Assembly: GCA_009760855.2 (NCBI GenBank)
Contig: WPIO01000001.1
Coordinates: 14,725,501-14,789,500 of the forward strand
Length of the DNA stretch: 64,000 nt
Source: Cristatella mucedo
Lineage: Eukaryota > Bryozoa > Phylactolaemata > Cristatellidae
Reading direction: 5' to 3'
Positions within the stretch are counted from its first letter, which is position 1. Every line of letters starts with the position of its first letter. Below the pieces are notes generated by a model. The model was given only the letters and a program-made list of their open reading frames with translations, was not told the origin of the DNA and made no database searches. Both the position numbers and the translations under genes were made by a program. Of the stretch, positions 1-64,000 are shown piece by piece.

Positions 1-604
1 GGATTCTGCAGCCTCTTACTTACGAGCCAATCGATGAGTTTTTGACTAGGATCAGCTCCACCGAGTGGGATCAGCTCTGCCGAGTTCTTCGATTGCCAAG
101 ACTGCAGTTATTTCTGCCACGTCCACATGGGAGTGCAGGCTTTTCAAATAAATGCTTTCTCTCTAAGAATGCTCATATGTGCACACAAGGAGCACAGGCT
201 TTTGAACTGCAGGCTGATAAATTCACTTGGCGCAAAATGACTGCTCACAGAAATTCTGGACTACCGTGGCAGCATACAGGTCCAACACTTCCGAGTTGCG
301 GCATTGACTGGTGTCTAATGCCAGAGCCACACAGCCTGCAGCATCCCACCTCCCCATCTTGCTGCCAAAACTATGTCATCCCCTTGCGTGTCTCTGTCCA
401 GCCAGCTCAGTGATGGTGATGAGGGAAAAGTTGGCGATGAAGAGAAAGAGCTCAAGAAAGGAAGAGCTAACTGCGCCAATGGCTCGACGTCACGGCGGGT
501 GACACGAGTGAGCTGCGTGTTTGTTTTTACTTTAATCGAGCGAACCTGCAGCAAATCCACCTCGCATTGTTTGCGAAAGCTCTAATGCACATTCCCCTCC
601 ACGG

Positions 605-849
<245 letters not shown>

Positions 850-1394
850 CGGTAGCGACACGCTATGGCAATGGCAATGGCGGGAGCAGCAGAGGGTACG
901 CAAGCGAGGAGCAGCTTGAGCTGCTGCTCTGCGAGCAAACCAGAACCACCGCATGCAAAGCAGGCTGCGGTCAGTTGGAGGCGTTCCTAGCAATTTTTCA
1001 AGTGTCACGGTACGCAATTGCGTAAGAGTAGGACCGTTTACTTTAGTGTTCCTCCCTCCACACACCTCTTCGTTGGCATGCCGCAAACAATTTGAACTCG
1101 AAGCATGTTGCAAGCAGCCTGTAGTACTCAGGGACACTGGCTGGGACTGCAAGATGCCTTTGTAGGGCGGTTCAAGTTCGAGCCATCTCTGTGGCATCCG
1201 CACTAGCAGTGACACGCTTGCGGCTGCCAAGCACTTGGGGAATGCTGCAAGCGAGGAACAAGAAGTCGACAAGGCCTCGATGTCGAGACCTCGATGTCAA
1301 GGCCAGCCAATCGAGCAGTTCCGGTAATTTTGGATTTGGTACATAGCAGGGGCAGGGCAGAAGCATCGACATCCCTTCACTCGAAGAAAGTTTG

Positions 1395-1479
1395 TGGCGG
1401 CTATCCAGGATGACGGCACTGCACCCCAAATTTCCATTGCTACTAATGGAGGCCATCGCTGCCTGTGCGATCAGTGCGT
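1395..1479 (-). CDS. possible third hydrolase exon, phase does not fit
   Basis: The minus strand after a ctgcag acceptor reads ALIAQAAMASISSNGN and then CSAVILDS. This resembles the helix and strand after the GHSMGG elbow of monoglyceride lipases. The acceptor requires one base from the preceding exon, but that exon ends in phase 0, and a junction from phase 1 would give HSMD rather than HSMG. Either a tiny exon or alternative splice site is missing, or the gene is decaying. The 3' end of this exon is not defined; the coordinate given is where similarity fades. Confidence 0.35.
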
Positions 1480-1595
1480 CTGCAGCCAGCCATGAAAACA
1501 ACACGTTAGGCATATGCATGCAGAAGCGCAGAAACAGTGCTGAAGCGCAGAAACAGTGCACAAGGAGCTCCGAAAGTGCACACATCTGCCCTTAC

Positions 1596-1732
1596 CATGG
1601 AATGCCCGATAATGAACAGAGGGAGGTCGGGATGCTCGCTCTTTATGATCTCAATATGCTGCAAGGCAACGTCGACGTACTGGTCGAAAGACGTGATCAT
1701 TACCCGTTCCCCATCACTTTTCCCGTGACCGA
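1596..1732 (-). CDS. monoglyceride-lipase-like hydrolase, exon with nucleophile motif
   Basis: This exon joins the previous one across an 83-nt intron (1733-1815, GT-AG, pyrimidine tract then ctgcag). It encodes VGHGKSDGER, then a helix (YVDVALQHIEIIKSEHPDLP) and FIIGHSM, where Ser in GHSM is the expected catalytic nucleophile of the G-x-S-x-G elbow. The exon ends exactly after the ATG of HSM at GTAAGG, phase 0. The final Gly of the elbow must come from the next exon. The spliced match to monoglyceride lipases is strong in spacing and motif order. Confidence 0.75.
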
Positions 1733-1815
1733 CTGCAGCGGAAAAAAGCCAATTGCAGCACCCATGAGCAAACCCGAATCGGTGACTACGCCCATACCAC
1801 CGAAGACCTCTTTAC

Positions 1816-1922
1816 CGTGATCGTGACCGAAGACAGCAAAGTCTTTCGCATTTAGAAAGGCGGCGAAATTCTGATAACGCATGATGTGCTCGCCAAAGCC
1901 GTGGCAGACGAGTATGGCCGCT
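1816..1922 (-). CDS. monoglyceride-lipase-like hydrolase, exon with oxyanion HG motif
   Basis: This exon encodes the first half of an alpha/beta hydrolase core like that of monoglyceride lipase, which releases fatty acid from monoacylglycerol. The reading frame gives ILVCHGFGEH (HG oxyanion-hole motif), then a segment ending in FGHDH. It follows a clean acceptor (ttgcag) and ends at a GTAAAG donor in phase 1, so the interrupted codon is G plus two bases of the next exon. When joined to 1732-1596 the protein reads HDHVGHGKSDGER, the family signature that neither exon gives alone. The exon enters in phase 2; the upstream N-terminal exon was not found. Assignment is from family pattern, not from a search. 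Confidence 0.75.
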
Positions 1923-2063
1923 CTGCAAGGCACATATTTCGTCATTACAGTTGGTCACATGCGTCGCCAGGAGATGGGTGTAGGCATGCGCATAATTATC
2001 TTGGTATGGAAAGCCCGGCGCTCTGCATCTGACATCGAAGCCTGCACAGCAGCAGGCTCGCAC

Positions 2064-2929
2064 CTAACGCCAACGAGATCAGCGAGATGCACCGAGCTCG
2101 TGCTCGCAGACACTAACTAGCATATCGTGGTAGAATGACCGTGGCGTCAACGGACTCAAGACAAAATTCAAGCTAAGGAAGAGCACCCAAATTCGCCACT
2201 GGGACTACGGAGCAGCCATTGCTGCTGCTAGCTTGTCAAATTGCTTAGGCAGAAGTGCAGGGGAAGGGCTAGCTCCGAATGAGCGGCGAGTCTTAGCCTA
2301 TAGCCGGCAGGCTCGATTCAGGCAGCACCTACTCGATGGCATCCTCGCTATGCTCCTTCTTTCGCGGCATCCGAGCCGAGCCACTAGCGATTGTAGAGCT
2401 ACGATTTGGGCACCCTGAATGCCTGAGACTCGACCATGCAAGGCACGTGGCAAAGGCCTAATCTTCAAGATTCCCCAGAAAGGCTCGTTGGCCCTCTCTC
2501 ACCACTAATCTCTCCCCAATTTGGGAAACACCCGAAGCTTCACGAGCAAGGCAGGGGCCTGCCTCCAGCAAGCTATTTCGATTAAATATGACAGAAATGT
2601 GGGCACCACTTCTACAGCCTTCGGCTGCTTCGAGCCGGGAGAGCACCCCTCTGTAGGTCTCCAGAGAGCTGAATAAAGAGAATGAAACATCTGTTAGCTT
2701 TTTCAATCATATAATCATCCCCTCATGAGACCTCCCCCCTCCCCCGAAGGCATCCTCCTCTAGTAGCCTGTTTTTAGCAGCCTTGTTCCCTCTTAAGAAA
2801 GAAGCAAGTCTCGGTGGCATGCCTGCTGTGCATTGGTTGCAGGCTACCTTAAATGAGGTGAGCTACAGCCCCACTATCTATGTCATTAGTTAGTATACAA
2901 CACAAGTTGGTAACTCGCTTTCGGCTTCT
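2064..2929. other. no gene recognised
   Basis: Spacer between the hydrolase exons and the first LINE fragment. I looked on the minus strand for the missing hydrolase N-terminal exon and did not find it. The open frames are short and resemble no family. Confidence 0.4.
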
Positions 2930-3727
2930 TTTACAGCCTGCACTGGCTTTGCTCCATGTAGATCTGAGCTAAAGACATACCTGTTTCGGTCAGCTTTCCC
3001 GTGCCCCAATGAACTTACCTTTTTTCCTGCATGCTCTGCATGCTTACCTTCACATGATTCAGTGCTTGTTGGCCTACCGGCATATGCAATCAGGCGCTTA
3101 CAGCTGGTGCAAAACTCTGCAGCTAGGCTTGTCTGTCGTGAGCATCGCAGTTGCAACATCACACCACTTCTGGCCGACCTGCAATGGCTACCAGTTAAGC
3201 AACGGATCGACTTCAAGGTTTTGTCGCTCACTTTTAGGTCCCTTCATTCTTTGGCTCCAGTCTATCTATCAGATCTACTCCCCCACCAGGCCAAGCATCG
3301 TACCACCTGCTTTTCGGAATCTAACTGTTTACCTATACCTCATACAAATCTCAAATCCTTTGGAGACCGTGCCTTTACTTCGTATGCTCCCAAAGCCTGG
3401 AACTTGCTCCCCGACTTGCATCACGACATCCTCTGACATGTATATATTTAAAAAGAACTTTAAAAATGCACATATTTATAACAGCATTTAAAGGGTCTCT
3501 GTGATTCGTCCTTTATGTGCTTACGTGTGCTGACACTGTTGCATGCTGCCACTAACCACACTCGCAAGCTGACCCTGTGCATGTCACCCCTAACCATGTT
3601 ATTCATGTTGTTTATCAAGCATGATACCACTCACCATTCAATCGTGTTTGCTTTGCAGCAGGTGTAAAGCACCTAGAAAGAGATTGGGTTCTCTGGGGGT
3701 GCTTTATCAAGTGTATTATTATTAGTA
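2930..3727 (+). mobile_element. CR1/L2-like LINE, 3' fragments
   Basis: The stretch starts with the tail of one LINE reading frame (ELKTYLFRSAF near 2965). Another 3' copy follows: a C-terminal frame at 3062-3436 with RRLQLVQNSAARLVC, WLPVKQRIDFKVLSL and KSFGDRAF. It continues through a 3' UTR with the block GTAAAGCACCTAGAAAGAGA and ends in short ATT repeats near 3727. The reverse transcriptase part is absent (5' truncation). Confidence 0.9.
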
Positions 3728-3829
3728 TTGTTATGTTACTATCTTGAGATCGTACTAAACTGCAGCCCAGAGCAGTTGCGTCTTTTTGTATGCTTTCGCA
3801 CGGTTTTCTAAGCATGATACTTAGCTTGT

Positions 3830-3990
3830 CATTAAAACTCTTAGTTATTGCTTCTCTTGTAGTGAGTCGTAAAGTAACTGTATAGAGATTTGGTTCTCTT
3901 AGGGTCGTGGTGCTATACAAAAGACATCATTATTGAATATAGATTTAGTTCTCTTAGGATGCTGTACCATTGTCTTATTATTATTATTAT
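3830..3990 (+). mobile_element. two partial LINE/SINE 3' tails
   Basis: The GATTTGGTTCTCTTAGGG and GATTTAGTTCTCTTAGGA blocks followed by (TTA)n match the 3' terminal segment shared by the LINE and SINE families of this window. They are head-truncated. Confidence 0.6.
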
Positions 3991-4139
3991 AGCTCCCCAT
4001 CTAAGGACTGAAGCCTTAATCTGTGCAACCCAGAGTAAAGGACCATATACTATATGGTTCATTACTAGTGTCATCGTTGGTCAGTATGTACTTTCCATTG
4101 AGCCAGTGGTTACAAATCCTGCTCGGATGTGAGGGGACT

Positions 4140-5750
4140 TAAAGACTCAAGTTTATGCTAAAGGTGTGAACTTAAGTCGTTAAAGAGAATCTCGAATTTG
4201 CATCCCCGGGCACCTTTCTGATACAGAAGAAGCCGAAGTGATCAAGCATTCATATTGTAACAGGTCAGGGTAACCCAAACCGGAGCGAGAGCTCCTCAGG
4301 TTCCGAGTTTGCTAATGGAAAACTTGCCGACATAACATTCACTCAGTTTTCGTGGCATGGCATATTTGCAGTCAAAAAAATATAGATCGTGAGCATGTGT
4401 ACACACCATTAGTGGCACGCCTTTGCTCCCAAGTTAGCAAACGTTATACAAGTGGATGCACTACTTGGGCAGATTCAGGTATGCGTTGGTAATTGCTCTC
4501 TCCGACGAATGATAGAAAGATACGGTTTTTCATGAGGAGTCAAAACAATCACTGTTGCTAGGACATCTAGTTCCCTATAGGGGTGAACCGAGCAACTGGT
4601 GCTTAGAAGGGGCTTGGCCGCGCCTACCTCGGCTGCTTGCCAGTGTCGAGAGGCCACCTCACTCGGTGGATTGTAGCACCCTTGCTGCTCTTGAACGACT
4701 GACCTTGCTCACTCTTAATCGAGATCTCAGGCATGTTTTACACTAAAACAGAAAAAGGCAAGAGCTAGCATGCAGAGACGCAGTGGCCAAGGGGCAAAAG
4801 TACTGCCAGTATATTTGGCCGTTGGAGCAAAGTGGTTGCACTGAGCCATCAATAATCCCAGCAAGCAAACACGAGTAGTGCTGAATCCACAACACTGCCT
4901 GGTGGCACCTAGTTGCTGCTTACTGGAGCCGGGCATGGGCTCAGTGTTGCAATAGTTATTCGCCCATTGCTAGTCGATGGCCTGATGAGAGTGCTCCATG
5001 GACGACGGGGGCGGGGGGGGGGGCTTTCTGCTGTCTCCTCGCGATTGCAAAAGGGTCCTACTGGGCATTCGGCAACTAATCAGATTTGTGCAACAGCTCA
5101 GACAGCCGATCAGATCGTGTACAAGAGTTCAGACGACTGATAAGATAGTGTGAAACAGCTCAGTCGGCTGATGAGATAGTGTGCAATAGCCCAAACTGAG
5201 TACCGACCAATACCGAACTTGAGGATCTATAACTGTATATACAAGTTGTATACTACCGGATTTTACTTTACTGATGCTTGCTTGTAATTGCTTGTCGATC
5301 AAATCACACTACAATTTCCGATGTGCTTCGCCTGCTGTTACTCAGTGCAGGCAAGCAAAGCAAAGACAAAAGTTATGTTCGTTTGCGACTTAGCATGTTT
5401 AAAAAAGCGATTCTGCGACTCACTATTGTGGGGGATGCTAAAGCAGATTGGGAGTACAATGGGACTCAACCAAGCCTGCATTCACTGAGACCAACCAAGA
5501 TCGGTTTGTCAGAAGATCGAGGCTTGGCCCCACCCACGAGAAATAGTGGCCACGCCTATAGCAAATATCGCATATCGCTTACTCAGACTCAGATGCCAGT
5601 GCTACCGTGTCACCAATGCCGGCTTTTTAGTGAAGGGGTCGAAGCCAAGCAGGTTAAAGCTCTGATGAGCAGCGCTCTGTTATTCGCCTGCTACTGTTCA
5701 GGATGTTAGCAAGACCCTCACTAATTCGGGTGGCGCCCAGAGCATGCAAT
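4140..5750. other. no gene recognised
   Basis: This stretch holds no exon-like signal that I can support. A short tandem motif containing cagctcag and gatcagat/gatgagat recurs around 5090-5180. Confidence 0.4.
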
Positions 5751-5859
<109 letters not shown>

Positions 5860-6161
5860 GCTCTCAATATGCCAAATGGTAACAGCACAGCACTCGAAAT
5901 CATGCAGGAAGCGAAAGCGGAAATAACGAGTTTGCAAAGCGCTCTCAGGCTGTCGTACCCAGATAATTAAAGTTGGATTGCCAACTAACATTCTGCGTGC
6001 CGTCGCAAAGACCAGCACATGTGCGAATTTCTGCACCGAAAGCAAGCAAGGATTGCCTGTACATTACGCTGGTACAGCAGGTGTCTTCCGACAGGCCGAC
6101 AGTTAGACGGCAAAGCTCATAGTTGATAATCGCGGGGCATTGCACTAACTTCGCTTAGCGA

Positions 6162-6197
6162 GGGCTGTCGATAGCATGATAGAGCTGTCGACAGCCC
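6162..6197. repeat. 14-bp inverted repeat in CpG-rich DNA
   Basis: GGGCTGTCGATAGC (6162-6175) and GCTGTCGACAGCCC (6184-6197) are inverted copies with one mismatch and an 8-base spacer. The core GTCGACAGC recurs at about 6211-6219. The surrounding DNA to about 6560 is CpG-rich compared with the rest of the window. Confidence 0.6.
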
Positions 6198-7383
6198 GCG
6201 TTAAGAGAATGTCGACAGCGCGACAATGCTCCAAAGGTGCACGCGGTGGGCCCCATAAGGCAGCGACGGTTAACCAGCGACCTAGATACCTGTGAATTCG
6301 AGTCGCGTCTCAGCATAGGCGCACGGAGTAGGGCTTCCTGAAGCTGACGTCATCTTTAGTCAGCAGGTTAAGCAGCGCCGTGACCCGTAGCCCGCGTCCG
6401 TCAGCCGGGTACCTGTAGCTCGGCGTCAGGCCGGCTCGATAAGGTTTTTGTATTGCCTTTTAGCCATCTGTCTGGTCATCTGTCCACAGCTCAGCCACCA
6501 GTTCGGACATTTCCTACAATGGACCGCCCGGTCGCTAGCGCCGTATCGCACTGAGATGTATAACTCGTTCGTACGAGCGGAGGTCCTCTATCTACTGTAT
6601 CTCATCGGAATTGCGAATTTCGTTCATAAAAGCACAATTTCAGAGGTGGCAGGTATTCTGAAAAACCTTAGCGAGTGACAGGCTGCCGCCGCTGGAGAGC
6701 GATCCAACGTTGCAGGTCTAGGATGTCCGCAGTGTAGTTAAACTCCTCCGTCCACCGCCCCCTTCCACCAATGTCGGATTCGTGAGCCCGGCGAGGTCAT
6801 TTAATGCGACTCTCACAATCATCTGTGTTTTTGCACCTCCTCCGACGTACGGCACTTGATGAGCGTTGGGACCAGCAACAAAAACGTTCAACCCACACGC
6901 GCTTTGCCAATCGACATTCACCATCTCAAACCTCGCGGAAGCAGTAGCGGCGACTAAGAAAAACGTCCACTCGAAAAACTACCTCGAGCCTGAATTGCTT
7001 CATTTAAAGAGTCGGGATACAAGAATGTGTAGCAAAACTTGTTTGAGCATACTTTTGATGAATACACCTTAGTTTACAAGTAGAAGAAGCTATCGAAGCT
7101 ATTCGACTCACGGGTAGGAGTAACATGAAGCAGGGTCAACTTACTGTAACAACTTCTTCCACGAGTAAACTAGGTGGATATGAATGCCACCATATGTTTG
7201 TCATGCAATGATACCCTCATAAATTACTGATTTGATACCATTGCTGCAATTTTGACTCCTAAAATGAAAGCGATTTGTGCTCACGGTACTGCTTTGCACG
7301 AGTATTTTCCCACACCACCATTTCTTTTCGGCGTTCTTTAGAAATGGTTGGCCTTCGGGTTTGTCGACGTTGACGATAGGCTT

Positions 7384-7786
7384 ATATATTAGGTTGAATA
7401 CGGATTTAAATGGTGGAGAGTGACGGAGTGCGCGCCATTGCTGTCGTTTGACGCCCCGCGAAGTCTGCCCTCGGTGCCTCGCTGAGCGGTTACCTCCGCT
7501 CGGTCGGCGTGCCGCGCGGTAGGCGGCGAGAACAATCGGAAGCTCTCATTACGAGCAGCTATAGCGCGGTTGAAGCGGAGAGCACGGGGCCGCTACGGAC
7601 GCATTTTAATTCAGCTCCCGGAGAAACTAGCTCGTCTGCTCAACAGTGCGGGCTGGGGCAGGAGCAGACGCGTTCGGTACCGTTCTTTGATGTTTGGAAG
7701 TAAAATGTACCTAGCGATTCAAGCATGGACGCTCCCCTGCGGCCAGCCGCGTAACCCAGTCTCCTGCCGCCTTTAGACGAGGCGAA
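7384..7786 (+). promoter_or_regulatory. probable promoter and 5' UTR of the ankyrin gene
   Basis: CpG density rises sharply from about 7430 to 7786 (for example tgcgcgcc, gccccgcgaag, gtgccgcgcggtaggcggcg), immediately before the start codon of the ankyrin gene. A TATATA string lies at 7384-7389, upstream of the CpG-rich block. No transcription start can be read directly, so the promoter role is inferred from composition and position. Confidence 0.5.
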
Positions 7787-63575
<55,789 letters not shown>

Positions 63576-64000
63576 GCAAGTCTAAGGTCTTCACTTGTAT
63601 GCCAGTGCAGGATGCAGTGCAGCTTGCTTGCAATGCATACTGTGTGCATCTCGAAGGAGTACAGCTCAACGGCGGCTCCCGTCGTGTAGTGTCTGCATGG
63701 AAAGAGTCTGACTGTTTATTAGCCCTTGCCGATCGAGATGAAAGAGCAGTAGCTAAATGCTGGGCCCGACTAGGGAGCCAGTAAAAAGACTGAAGCAGTT
63801 GTCTGTCCTAGTTTGCAGCTCTATGTCCATGTCCTTCCAATTCATATGTAGGCACTTCTATGATCTTTTCGACCTGGCCAGCTTGACAGAAGATGCGGTG
63901 ACTTTAACATGGTCACTGACTCGTGATCTATGATTGTTGCAACATTACAAAAACTGCGAACTTGGCTCCTCTGAAAGCCCCCTTACTCCTTACCAACTGT
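63576..64000. other. right edge, probably intron
   Basis: No further exon with a coil-like frame and matching phase was found before the end. Confidence 0.4.

Overview
The window looks like nuclear DNA of an invertebrate metazoan. Protein-coding signal comes in short exons with canonical splice signals, separated by long introns. The introns are full of simple repeats, decayed CR1/L2-like non-LTR retrotransposons whose 3' ends are (ATT)n rather than poly(A), tRNA-derived SINEs, and small hAT-like and other inverted-repeat elements. Nothing bacterial, viral or organellar was seen. I cannot name the species.

The main gene is on the + strand and fills most of the window (7787 to at least 63575). 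I assembled 31 exons by hand. Every junction keeps reading phase, and the exons sum to 3906 nt (1302 codons). The protein begins with six 33-residue ankyrin repeats (about residues 45-241) after a short basic leader. Next comes a low-complexity acidic linker (about 241-640) that carries five W-x-S acidic motifs. A long coiled coil (about 664-1302) continues off the right edge. This layout, the start of the protein and the ankyrin sequence resemble the ANKRD26 family, whose vertebrate members are centriolar distal-appendage scaffolds. The linker exons alternate regularly: exons 7, 9, 11 and 13 are phase 1 to 0 and carry the W motif, while exons 8, 10 and 12 are phase 0 to 1 and lack it, as if a two-exon unit was duplicated. 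Three internal introns fit only with GC-AG splice sites, and a fourth is possible at the right edge.

To the left (1400-1922, - strand) lie exons of a monoglyceride-lipase-like alpha/beta hydrolase. Two splice perfectly; a third matches the family but does not join in phase. A CpG-rich stretch (about 7430-7786) precedes the ankyrin gene and probably holds its promoter. Inside intron 14 sits a nested two-exon gene on the - strand (38672 to 37788, 229 codons) that I do not recognise.

Repeats occupy most of the rest. One CR1/L2-like family is present in at least a dozen copies, several nested or internally inverted. One SINE family carries a tRNA-like head fused to the same 3' tail as this LINE. 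A second tRNA-headed SINE family has an unrelated tail. There are two hAT-like miniature elements with 8-bp target duplications, one further element with 29-bp inverted termini, and many long microsatellites.
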